In this document: positions 43,958 to 53,000 of the stretch, piece by piece | Layout: each line of letters opens with the position of its first letter | Numbering within the stretch: the first letter of the stretch is position 1 | Source: Bacteroidota bacterium | GTDB taxonomy: Bacteria > Bacteroidota > Bacteroidia > Cytophagales > Cytophagaceae | Assembly (NCBI GenBank): GCA_023392125.1 | Contig: JAEVZS010000007.1 | Coordinates: forward strand, 186,001 to 250,000 | Direction of reading: 5' to 3' | Length of the DNA stretch: 64,000 bases | Program-made: the position numbers and the translations under genes | The notes under the pieces: generated by a model | What the model was told of the DNA's origin: nothing | What the model saw: only the letters and a program-made list of their open reading frames with translations | Database searches by the model: none

Positions 43958-44839
43958 TTATAAAATGTTCAATGACTGCTCTTTAATTTTTTCAAGTTCT
44001 TCTTTCATACCTACTACGTTGCGCTGAATGCTGGCATCGTTTGCCTTCGATCCTATGGTATTTATTTCACGACCTATTTCCTGAGCAATAAATCCAAGCT
44101 TTTTTCCGCTCCCTTCTTCGCCTTCCATTGTCTCGATAAAATAATTGAGATGATTACGTAAGCGCACTTTTTCTTCGCTGATATCCAGCTTTTCAATATA
44201 ATAGATCAGTTCCTGTTCGAATCTGTTTGTGTCAAGTGATTCTGTCATTTTGTACTCTTCAAAATGGCCTAAGATCCTTTCTCTTATAGTTTCTATTCTC
44301 TGGGGATCAAACTCATCAATTTTCACTAAAAAAGCCTCTATACTTTTTATATATTCTTTTAGCTTCGATGCCAGTTCATTTCCTTCCTGAATTCTAAACT
44401 CTCCGCATTTATTAAACGCGCTTTTAAGTGCGCTGAAAATTATTGCCCATTCTTCTGTATTATCCGAACCCTCCACCTCTGTATTGACTGCTTTAGGCAT
44501 CGTCAGCGCTATCCTGAACAGCTCATCTGTAGACTGCAATCCAAGCAGTTTACTGGTTTCAAGCAAATCGTTATAATATTGCTTCACAAGGGCCTTATTG
44601 ACAAACACCGCCGGTTTAGGTTCGCCCTTCTCCTGCACTTCAACTGAAACGCTTATTTTCCCTCTTTCAAGTATGGTACTGATCAGGTTTCTTACTTCAA
44701 ATTCCTTGTCGGAGTACTCTTTAGGAAGACGAAGACTCAAGTCCAGAAACTTCGAGTTGAGAGATTTAACTTCTACTATCACCTTTATTTTTTCATTCTC
44801 AGCAACAGCGTTACCGTATCCAGTCATCGACTTTATCAT
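43958..44839 (-). CDS. YicC-family endoribonuclease
   Basis: A 293-residue protein with both halves of the YicC family: the N-terminal MIKSMTGYGNA and EVKSLNSKFLDLSLRLP (residues 1-42) and the C-terminal GKKLGFIAQEIGREINTIGSKANDASIQ (about 241-268). E. coli YicC is reported to be an endoribonuclease acting on certain small RNAs; the role here is inferred. It is preceded by a 251-base gap and lies 115 bases upstream of the Ric-like gene, so it may not share its transcript. Confidence 0.93.
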   Translation of the reverse strand: MIKSMTGYGNAVAENEKIKVIVEVKSLNSKFLDLSLRLPKEYSDKEFEVRNLISTILERGKISVSVEVQEKGEPKPAVFVNKALVKQYYNDLLETSKLLGLQSTDELFRIALTMPKAVNTEVEGSDNTEEWAIIFSALKSAFNKCGEFRIQEGNELASKLKEYIKSIEAFLVKIDEFDPQRIETIRERILGHFEEYKMTESLDTNRFEQELIYYIEKLDISEEKVRLRNHLNYFIETMEGEEGSGKKLGFIAQEIGREINTIGSKANDASIQRNVVGMKEELEKIKEQSLNIL

Positions 44840-45090
44840 AATTCAGAGCAGTTATATCAAAACTAATGTGCAATGTTACTAAAAAAATAAATTCCCCATA
44901 GCAAAAGCCATACACCTCCTCCGATAATCCTGAAAATTTAAGCTATATCCACCCGGGTAGTATTTAAAATACTAAAAAACCGCATTTGTTCAATGGTGAG
45001 TAAAAGCAGGTTAAGAACAGCTTATACTCCTTACCGGAAGAGCGCCTAAACGTTTCAATACCATAAACAGTTCTTTAAATAAAAAAGGAT

Positions 45091-45429
45091 ATGATATTGG
45101 TTGTGGTACCTCTTAGCAAAGATAAAGTCAAGGACTGGTGCGAGCTTTCAGACAAGCTAAAGGAAAAATACTCGGAAAAAATAAAAGACATGAATCTCCG
45201 GTATGGATTAACAAAACATTGTACCTGGCTATTGGAAGAGGATTCGGGCGCCAGGGCAATCGCTCTATACGAGGGTCCTGGTTCCGAAGACTTTCTTCCC
45301 AAGCTATCCAAATCTGATCATGAGTTTGACCAATGGGTAAAAAAGAAACTGGAAGAAATTTTTGATATTGATTTCTCCAAAAAGCTCGATATTCCGGAAA
45401 CCAAACTACTTTTGAATTCTGGCTTCTAA
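45091..45429 (+). CDS. Small uncharacterised protein
   Basis: A 112-residue, soluble, charged protein that I do not recognise with certainty. It starts with a beta-strand-like MILVVVPL, a long amphipathic helix (KDWCELSDKLKEKYSEKI), then strands around HCTWLLEED and ARAIALYEG and a C-terminal helix. This arrangement suggests a small alpha/beta (ferredoxin-like) fold, possibly a DUF6176-like protein. It is followed convergently by a DUF1802 gene. Coding status rests on a clear ATG, a compositionally normal protein and absence of a better frame. Confidence 0.6.
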   Translation: MILVVVPLSKDKVKDWCELSDKLKEKYSEKIKDMNLRYGLTKHCTWLLEEDSGARAIALYEGPGSEDFLPKLSKSDHEFDQWVKKKLEEIFDIDFSKKLDIPETKLLLNSGF

Positions 45430-45464
45430 CCGGATAAGCCTCCAATTAAGTCAGACTTGTATTC

Positions 45465-45977
45465 TTAATGAATTCCGGGGTTTAATACCGGTTTGCCAAC
45501 CAGTTCAATATTCTCTTCAAGCTCAATCCAGCTCTTACAGCCACTATGTTCCGGCAGAATCTCTATTGTAACCGGTTCGAGCAAGCTGTACACCTGCACT
45601 ACAATCATATGAACTTTTTTCTCCCAGCGTTCAAATCTTTCACGAATTACTTCTTCGGTCCAGGCATGGTATCGATCCAGTTTCTTTAACATCTCCCAGT
45701 CTGTAATAACCCTTGAGTCGGCAACTTCTGCAAAATACTCTATTTTTACATGATATTGGTCAACCTGATATTTCTCTGCGTTCAGAAAGGGCCTCCAGGA
45801 ATCTTTTATCTGCTCATCTGACTGGTGAAAACGGGTTGGCAGCAAAAGGAACTTATTAGCTTTTAATTCAAAGCTCCCTTCTTCTTCTACAATGCCGCCT
45901 TTTCGTAATATCAGATTTTGCCTGCCGCTACCAAGTGCATCTACGATCAATGCCCACTCTTTAAATGCTTTTGTCAT
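45465..45977 (-). CDS. DUF1802-family protein
   Basis: A 170-residue cytosolic protein of unknown function. The N-terminal AFKEWALIVDALGSGRQNLILRKGGI is the signature of DUF1802, followed by FLLLPTRFHQ and a late WIELEENIEL. No enzymatic residues are known for this family. It converges with the preceding small gene and is divergent from the polyketide-cluster oxidoreductase, so its link to that cluster is only positional. Confidence 0.82.
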   Translation of the reverse strand: MTKAFKEWALIVDALGSGRQNLILRKGGIVEEEGSFELKANKFLLLPTRFHQSDEQIKDSWRPFLNAEKYQVDQYHVKIEYFAEVADSRVITDWEMLKKLDRYHAWTEEVIRERFERWEKKVHMIVVQVYSLLEPVTIEILPEHSGCKSWIELEENIELVGKPVLNPGIH

Positions 45978-46113
45978 ATTATAATATCATGGTTAGAACT
46001 ATCAATCTGCATTTTCTCCAATCTGCTTCGGTTTCCCAATCATTCCCACAAGTTACATATCTTTCTATTCTCCATAAAAACTATTTTGTTTTTATACAAA
46101 AAATAGTATTATG

Positions 46114-46121
46114 TAAATTTG
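46114..46121 (+). promoter_or_regulatory. -7 element for the FAD oxidoreductase of the polyketide cluster
   Basis: TAAATTTG is an exact -7 match 17 bases before the ATG. A TTTG at 46085-46088 lies 25 bases upstream of it, slightly farther than the usual 19-21. Confidence 0.5.
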
Positions 46122-46138
46122 GCAGGATATAAACAGCT

Positions 46139-47266
46139 ATGTATAACGACACTGATGACATACTAATTATCGGCGGGGGGCTCGCAGGCCTGTGCAATGC
46201 CATCTGCCTGAGTCAGGCAGGCTTGAATGTCCATGTAATCGAACAAAAAACGTACCCTGCACACAAAGTTTGCGGAGAATATATAAGCAACGAAACGCTT
46301 CCGTTTCTTCAATCGATACAAATTAATATAGCGAAGCTGAGACCTGCCCGGATTTCAAGGCTTATGCTCAGCTCTCCTTCCGGATCATCTGTCAATCTGC
46401 CTCTCGGGCTCGGTGGATTCGGCCTTAGCCGTTATACACTGGACCATTTTCTTTATATGCGCGCACTTCAATACGGGGTCCGCTTTTCTTTAAATGAGCG
46501 TGTGGATTCCATAGTATTTCACGATGACCGGTTTACAGTACAGCTTGCCTCCGGCAGATTTGAGAAAAGCAAAATTGTTATCGCCGGCTACGGGAAAAGG
46601 TCAAATCTTGACAAATTCCTGCAACGTCCGTTTATCAGTAAGCGTTCTCCTTACGTTGGAGTCAAATATCATATCAGAACAGACTTTCCCAGAGATCTGA
46701 TTGCTCTTCATAATTTTGAGGGTGGCTATTGCGGAATCTCGGCCATAGAAAACGGACAATACTGTCTCTGTTATTTAAGCAATCGAAGCAACCTGAAAGA
46801 GGCTGGTTCGATTGAAGCTCTCGAAGAGCTGATTCTTAAAAAAAATCCATATCTGAAACATATTCTGGAAAACTCGGAGTTTCTTTATGACAAACCTCTT
46901 GTAATCAACGAAATTTCCTTTGAAAGTAAAAAACCGGTTGAAAATCACCTCCTGATGTGCGGCGATGCAGCAGGCATGATTACCCCCTTGTGCGGCAACG
47001 GCATGGCCATGGCTATCCATTCTGCCAAACTATTGTCAGGATTAATTATCCGCTACTACAGAAATCCTGATTTCGGGAGAGATCATCTCGAGCATTATTA
47101 TCAGAAAGAATGGAACCGGCTTTTTGCAAGCCGCATCTCCCGGGGTCGTCGTATTCAACAGCTATTTGGCCGTAAAATCATAAGCAATCTGTCAATCCAG
47201 TCATTACGATTGCTGCCACCGGTAGCCAACATGATTGTAAAAAGCACCCATGGGAAACCATTCTGA
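46139..47266 (+). CDS. FAD-dependent oxidoreductase of the type III polyketide cluster
   Basis: A 375-residue flavoprotein of the geranylgeranyl-reductase / aromatic-hydroxylase superfamily. FAD motif GGGLAGL is near residues 12-18, with EQKTYPAHKVCGEYIS near 36-51, and the second FAD motif CGDAAGMITPLCGNGM near 280-295. No transmembrane helix. In Streptomyces srsABC a flavin hydroxylase acts on the type III polyketide product, and the same role is plausible here; a reductase of prenyl chains is the main alternative. It precedes the UbiA gene (opposite strand, 19 bases away). Confidence 0.85.
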   Translation: MYNDTDDILIIGGGLAGLCNAICLSQAGLNVHVIEQKTYPAHKVCGEYISNETLPFLQSIQINIAKLRPARISRLMLSSPSGSSVNLPLGLGGFGLSRYTLDHFLYMRALQYGVRFSLNERVDSIVFHDDRFTVQLASGRFEKSKIVIAGYGKRSNLDKFLQRPFISKRSPYVGVKYHIRTDFPRDLIALHNFEGGYCGISAIENGQYCLCYLSNRSNLKEAGSIEALEELILKKNPYLKHILENSEFLYDKPLVINEISFESKKPVENHLLMCGDAAGMITPLCGNGMAMAIHSAKLLSGLIIRYYRNPDFGRDHLEHYYQKEWNRLFASRISRGRRIQQLFGRKIISNLSIQSLRLLPPVANMIVKSTHGKPF

Positions 47267-47285
47267 TTTCTGGCAGGCTATGCCA

Positions 47286-48143
47286 TCAAAGGAAGGTTAG
47301 CAAAACAAAAAAAGAGATAAAACAAACAGATGAAATCTGGTTCAGCTGCATCGTTGAGTTCCAGTCAGCCCTGGATTCATCACGTATAATCTCGAGTACC
47401 CATGTCATAAAGTAAATCAGAACAGGTGAAAGGAAAAGTACAAACAAAACGGCCGTCAAAAGTGAGTACCTGGAAATAAAATAAAAAATGAATCCACCGG
47501 TTCCGATCATAAAAACAACCGCTGTCCAGACAAAAGTACCCCTTATTCCAAGAATCCTGCTAAAAGTAAGATCTCCGCGTCGCGCATCCTCCTGATGCTG
47601 ATAAATCTGAGTCATAGGGTAAGAGCCTAAAAGTAAAAAGGAGCACAATATGGCCGGGAATACTATGTCATATGAGAATATAGACGAAGAATACCCATTA
47701 AGCGCTACACTCGTCATCAGGTAAGTAAAAAATCCCTGGAAAAAAACTACTGTAAACAGCCCCGCTATCGGATATTTTTTCAGACGAATTGCCGGATGGC
47801 TGTACGCTTTTGAGGCAAGTCCATATATTACGAGTAAAACAGCAAACTCGACATTCACCAAAAGGCCGGTCAGGATAGCCATAAGGTCAAATATCAGTGC
47901 ATATATAAATAACTGCTTGCTCACCGGTGGTGGCTGTTTCAGACCTCCAATACTTTCTTCGTCCTTGTCAAAGTAACTATTATAACCGTTGCTGGCAGGA
48001 TAAAGAAATAAATGCAAGGCAATAAAAGTCAGAGCAAGAGTAGTCAGGTTATACCCTTTCGACTGGCTGAGGGCAAAACAGAAAAAAGGCATCAGATAAA
48101 CCGAAAAAGGAATTCTGAGGTGTAGTAAAGTAGACTGATTCAT
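47286..48143 (-). CDS. UbiA-family prenyltransferase
   Basis: A 285-residue polytopic membrane protein with about eight to nine helices. The first Asp-rich motif is NGYNSYFDKDEE near residues 52-63 and the second QHQEDARRGDLTFSRILG near 185-202, the positions of the Mg-diphosphate-binding motifs of UbiA enzymes, which attach prenyl chains to aromatic or quinone-like acceptors. Between these lie KAYSHPAIRLKK and long hydrophobic stretches. ATG at 48143 was chosen over an in-frame TTG upstream. It lies inside the polyketide cluster and diverges from the synthase, which points to a polyketide-derived acceptor. Confidence 0.85.
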   Translation of the reverse strand: MNQSTLLHLRIPFSVYLMPFFCFALSQSKGYNLTTLALTFIALHLFLYPASNGYNSYFDKDEESIGGLKQPPPVSKQLFIYALIFDLMAILTGLLVNVEFAVLLVIYGLASKAYSHPAIRLKKYPIAGLFTVVFFQGFFTYLMTSVALNGYSSSIFSYDIVFPAILCSFLLLGSYPMTQIYQHQEDARRGDLTFSRILGIRGTFVWTAVVFMIGTGGFIFYFISRYSLLTAVLFVLFLSPVLIYFMTWVLEIIRDESRADWNSTMQLNQISSVCFISFFVLLTFL

Positions 48144-48219
48144 ATGGTAGTAAAACAAGTACCATTTTTTTTTGTTAATTTGACACTTCCATCGCGGTTA
48201 AAAGGACACAGCGCAATTG
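48144..48219. promoter_or_regulatory. 76-base divergent control region of the polyketide cluster
   Basis: It separates the UbiA gene (-) from the polyketide synthase gene (+). A run of nine T (48165-48173) is followed by TTAATTTG (48175-48182), one mismatch from the -7 consensus. No -35-like TTTG stands at the right distance. Confidence 0.4.
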
Positions 48220-49383
48220 ATGAATTCTTACATTATCTCCATAGGGACTGCCAATCCGGATTATTGCTTTGATCAGCTAAAATTAACTGATTTTATGGCC
48301 AATTCCATAAATATGGCAGGAAATGAGCGGATACGTCTTGACGCTTTGTACAGAGCTACCGGGATAAAAAGACGCTATTCTGTGCTTCCGGATTTTGGTC
48401 TCAAGGCCGGACAATATGTTTTCTTCCCGAACAATCCGGATCTGCAGTCTTTTCCGGGCACCGGGGCCCGAATGCAGATTTACAGAAAAGAGGCATTAAA
48501 ACTGGCCTGCAAAGCTCTTGAGGATTGCTTCCGGCAGATTCCGGAAAACATAATACAGGGGATAACTCATGTCATTACCGTCAGCTGCACCGGTATGTAT
48601 GCCCCCGGACTTGATATAGAAATCGCGGAGTATCTTAATCTTCCCGGTACAACATCGCGCACTGCCATTAACTTCATGGGGTGCTACGCAGCATTCAACG
48701 CATTAAAAACAGCTGATGCTTTCTGCCGCTCCGATCCGGAGGCAACAGTGCTTATTGTAAGTGTTGAACTCTGTACCATTCATTACCAGAACAGCTCAGA
48801 GTGGGACCACATTCTTTCAAATGCCATTTTTGGTGATGGAGCAGCTGCCTGTCTTATTACCAGCAGTCCGCTTACTGATAAAGCATTTCAGCTACAAGGT
48901 TTTTTCTGTGATTTGGAACCCAAAGGCAAAGAAGAAATGACCTGGGGAATTGGTGATTTCGGCTTTGAGATGACACTTTCAAGCTATGTACCGGAACTCA
49001 TCAAAGGAGGTATAAAACACCTGATAAAAAGACTGCTGCATACGTTTTCATCGGCCAATACCCAAATTGATTTATATGCAATTCATCCCGGTGGTAAAAG
49101 GATTCTTGAGGTGATTGAGGAAGAGCTTTCTCTTGATAAAAAGCAGAATCATTATGCATACTCAGTTCTTGAAAACTATGGGAATATGTCATCTGCTACC
49201 ATTTTGTTTGTTCTTAAGGAGTTATTGAATGATCTAAGCGGACAAGATAATAGCAAGAATGTTTTAAGCGTGGCTTTTGGTCCCGGTCTGACGCTGGAGT
49301 CTATGCTCCTTAAACCGTGCATACGCAATAAGCCCGGTTATCCCATCGAATTCTTAATCAGCGAGTCTGTTGAAAAAGTTTAG
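48220..49383 (+). CDS. Type III polyketide synthase (chalcone-synthase-like)
   Basis: A 387-residue homodimeric condensing enzyme that extends an acyl-CoA with malonyl-CoA and cyclises the product. The catalytic triad is intact: Cys155 in FMGCYAAF, His289 in AIHPGGK, and Asn322 in NYGNMSS. Fold markers VITVSCTGMYAPGLD (about 121-135) and FGDGAAACL are also present. The starter unit cannot be read; bacterial relatives give alkylresorcinols, pyrones or phloroglucinol-type rings. ATG at 48220 was taken over an in-frame TTG just before it. The methyltransferase frame overlaps its last 14 bases. Confidence 0.93.
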   Translation: MNSYIISIGTANPDYCFDQLKLTDFMANSINMAGNERIRLDALYRATGIKRRYSVLPDFGLKAGQYVFFPNNPDLQSFPGTGARMQIYRKEALKLACKALEDCFRQIPENIIQGITHVITVSCTGMYAPGLDIEIAEYLNLPGTTSRTAINFMGCYAAFNALKTADAFCRSDPEATVLIVSVELCTIHYQNSSEWDHILSNAIFGDGAAACLITSSPLTDKAFQLQGFFCDLEPKGKEEMTWGIGDFGFEMTLSSYVPELIKGGIKHLIKRLLHTFSSANTQIDLYAIHPGGKRILEVIEEELSLDKKQNHYAYSVLENYGNMSSATILFVLKELLNDLSGQDNSKNVLSVAFGPGLTLESMLLKPCIRNKPGYPIEFLISESVEKV

Positions 49384-50077
49384 CCGGCGATCAGATGCTC
49401 CTGAAATCATGGATGATCTCAATTTTGATGACCCTGTGATCTTTCAGACACTTAAGGAAATAGATATAATAAACCGATATCTGGGCGGCAACAGAATAAC
49501 ATTGGACGCACTTAATAAAGTACTCAGACAGGTTAATTCTTATCAAGCTATAACGATCGGAGATCTTGGCTGCGGCAGCGGAGATTCTCTGAAACAGATT
49601 TCCGGGTTTCTGCGACATAGAAATCATTCTGCCAAACTTATCGGCCTGGACGCCAATCCTCATATCATAAGATATGCAAAGGAAAATACTCCAGATAGTA
49701 TGCTAATTGAATATAAAACAGTAAACATTTTAGCGGCTGAGTTCAGCAAATCCCGTTTCGATATAGCCACCGCCACACTCTTTTTTCACCATTTTACGGA
49801 TCAGCAATTAGTGGCCATTCTGAAAACTCTACGCCAACAGGTCCGGATTGCCATTATTATCAATGATCTTCACAGGCATTGGCTGGCATATTACTCCATA
49901 AAATGGCTCACCGGTGTGTTCTCAAAATCATATATGGTTCAATACGATGCGTGCCTTTCCGTTCTGAGAGCTTTCAGCAAGAAAGAACTTGAACGAATTA
50001 TCAAGGCTGCGGGCTTCACTTCCTACTCAATTGAATGGAAATGGGCATTCCGTTTCCAGATAATACTTTGGTGCTAA
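49370..50077 (+). CDS. SAM-dependent methyltransferase of the type III polyketide cluster
   Basis: A class I methyltransferase. SAM motif I is IGDLGCGSGD near residue 66, then LIGLDANPHIIRYAKEN, an acidic strand end near 111 and FFHHFTDQQ. With the TTG start at 49370 the protein is 235 residues and overlaps the synthase stop by 14 bases, which suggests coupled translation; the first ATG is at 49409 and would remove the FSRRSDAPEIMDD segment, which looks conserved in related enzymes as I recall. Expected role is O- or C-methylation of the polyketide ring. It converges with porU, three bases away. Confidence 0.85.
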   Translation: MKKFSRRSDAPEIMDDLNFDDPVIFQTLKEIDIINRYLGGNRITLDALNKVLRQVNSYQAITIGDLGCGSGDSLKQISGFLRHRNHSAKLIGLDANPHIIRYAKENTPDSMLIEYKTVNILAAEFSKSRFDIATATLFFHHFTDQQLVAILKTLRQQVRIAIIINDLHRHWLAYYSIKWLTGVFSKSYMVQYDACLSVLRAFSKKELERIIKAAGFTSYSIEWKWAFRFQIILWC

Positions 50078-50079
50078 GA

Positions 50080-53000
50080 CTATTTTACGACCAGCAAAAG
50101 GGTATATTGTTTCTGCTGATCCGGAACAGTAATCGTACATGCATAAACTCCCTGAGCTACTTTTTTACCCGATTCATCTCTTCCATCCCACATTAGCGGA
50201 TTAGAAGAGGAAATCGCCATACCCATCATACCTTTTATCAGCCGGCCCTGCATATCGGATATTCTCACATCGGCAATTAATAAGCCTTCTGCCTCTCCCG
50301 GGCGTATATGGGTGACATTATCGAATGGATTGGGATAAGCATTGATTCTGACGAACTCCGCCATCTGAGGATGGAATATTCCTGTAACTTCATCATATAC
50401 GACAAAATCTATGGAAGCTATACTTTGGTTATTATGTAAATCAGATACTCTTATCATGAGATTGTAGCTTCCTGATTTCAATCCATAGAAGGGATAATTC
50501 ACAACGCCTTTTCTATGATCTGTCAGATCCGGAACAAAATAATTAGTAAGAATAATTGTGCTGTCCTCATTCAGGTAACTCAAAATCGCATGATCAGGAT
50601 CGGTTGTGGAAAGATTAATACCGGATTCATCAAATAATTCTGCAATCAGAACCGGTTTAGTCGATACTGTATCTCCATTCTTAAATGAAACCGAATCAAG
50701 ATACATTGTAATCTCCGGCTCCGAGAAATCATTTTCTGCCTCAGGATTCATGCCGCCAGTCTGGTAATTAAGATCTGCACCCAATGCATCACGACCATCA
50801 TCCGAGACTGCATACATTCTGATCTTTGCAGATCCTATCGAGTCTGCCGCCTGAACAGGCAAAGTAAAGTCAAGCTCAAACTCTCCGTTTACAACTTGAG
50901 CCTGGCCGGAATACAATTCTCCGATACGCTCTGTAAATGACACAACCGGCTCTCCCTGTCCAAGTGTGGTTATTTTCTTTTCCTTATCAAATATCGTTAT
51001 ATGAACCTGGCCATTGAAATCACTCAGCAACCGGTCCTCTCTGTCATAAACCTCCCCTTTTAGCCGCATATTCGCTAAAGCCTTCAGAATATCCTGATCA
51101 TTCCCTTCAAGGTCTGTAACCGATACAATTCTGACCTTATTAAGAGGTATATTCAGTCGAAGCGCCGGGTCTCCCAGGTACGTAAAATGCCGGTTCCTCA
51201 TTCCGGAAAAGCTCTCATTTTTGGCAAGTCTGATAACTTCACCAATTGACATTTCCGGATTAAGAATATTTTTCATCACATTCCTCACCATCAGATTGTT
51301 GGATGTAGCATAAGCAGCTCTTGTGCCTGAATAGATTCCGACTCCTCCGTAATCTTTAAACAAAAGAAATTCTCTCCCCAGAGAATATACTCCCGGCTTA
51401 TCTGCCAGGGCAAACTCACAGGTTCCCGTTATAAAAAAAGCCAGCTTATTTTTGTTTTTCCATGTCAGCACTTTTTCCCGATCAACCATGCCGGTTGCAA
51501 GTCTTCGCGGCGCTCCGTGTCCTGTATAATTCACAATCAGAGCTCCTTCATTAACCACCCTTGTAAGCTCTCTTGTCAGGTCAACTGAGCTTTCTCCACT
51601 ATCGTCTCTAACCTTCTTGTATCTGGCAAAATATAATTTATGTGCAGAAAATTCGGGATTATTTAAATCCAGATTTCTTGCATACAGCTCAGCTTCATCC
51701 AGAAACAGGTTATTTTCACCATCATCCGCCATGAAAGCGATATTTGACCGCCAACGCCCCAGAAACTCAGGATTGGCAGAGTAGCTGATTACCTTATCCA
51801 CACAAATCTCTGCTTCTTTCAGATTACTTACAGGAAAACGCCCGACTGCAATATCCATAGAGTGGTGATTGACACGACTGCTTGTTTCCAGCCACTCCCC
51901 TTCATCATCTTCAAGAAAAGCGAAATAATCATCCGAAGCATAATTTGTCAGCGGAGCAAAAGACTCCCTGGACTGGTATATCGGGATATAGTTGACAGCA
52001 TCTCCATCCCTTGATTTATAATCATGACTACCCAAACCAAACAGAGTGAGGTATTTTAAATCCTCTCCGTTATTATAAAAATACCGGCACAGATCTCTGA
52101 TCGCACTCAAATCACGTTTTCCGGATGAGAATTCATTATATACTTCATACGTTGTCAGAACATAGACGATATAATTATTGTGACTTCGGTGAAAGTTGGC
52201 CAGCCGTTCCGCCTGAGATTTCAGGCCCGGAGCTGTAAAGATGACCATATCAGGAGAAGTAAGCCCCCTGATATTCTGATTCACAACCTTATAATATTTA
52301 TGTGGTTTTTTATACTCTCTGAAAGCAATAAACTCACTAACCTTTCCACCTTCTGTTGAAAAAACGGATTGTTCTTCATTAAAACTTACTACCACATTCT
52401 TTGGACTAAACGGATCAGTAACATCCCAGACATGGCTATTCTGAGCATTTGTCATCGAAAAAGTAAATGTGCCATTCGCCTGAGTACCCGAAGACCTGAA
52501 CGCAGTCTGCGGTTGTCTTCCAAGATCAAGAGTCCTTTCAAAAAAAAGCTCAATAAAATCAAGAAACCCTCCATAGATGGCAGTAGGACTGGGAGACAAT
52601 ACTCCATTCTTATCATACTTCAATCTCAACGACAACACATTATCCGCAGCAGAACGCATAAGGCCATATTCTCTTACAACCCGATGCGTGACCGGAACAT
52701 AGTAGTTATTGCTCAACACAACATTTGTAGAAAATTTAATTGTATCCACAAATTCCTGATCCAGATAAACATTCATAAATGGTTTTGATTCCCGGGATTC
52801 AGAATTATATCTTGTTGACCGGCCTGCCACAGCGAGTTTCATTAAGATATTATTACCAACCATCCCACCTACATTGAAGCGAAAAGTCTGATCAAGATTC
52901 GTATCAAAAGTCTCTCCAAGCCATACCCTGCCCGTCTCATTCACATTTATGAGATCTTTTTCGTAAAATACCCGCTCATCATAGGTAGTAAGAGGCATAC

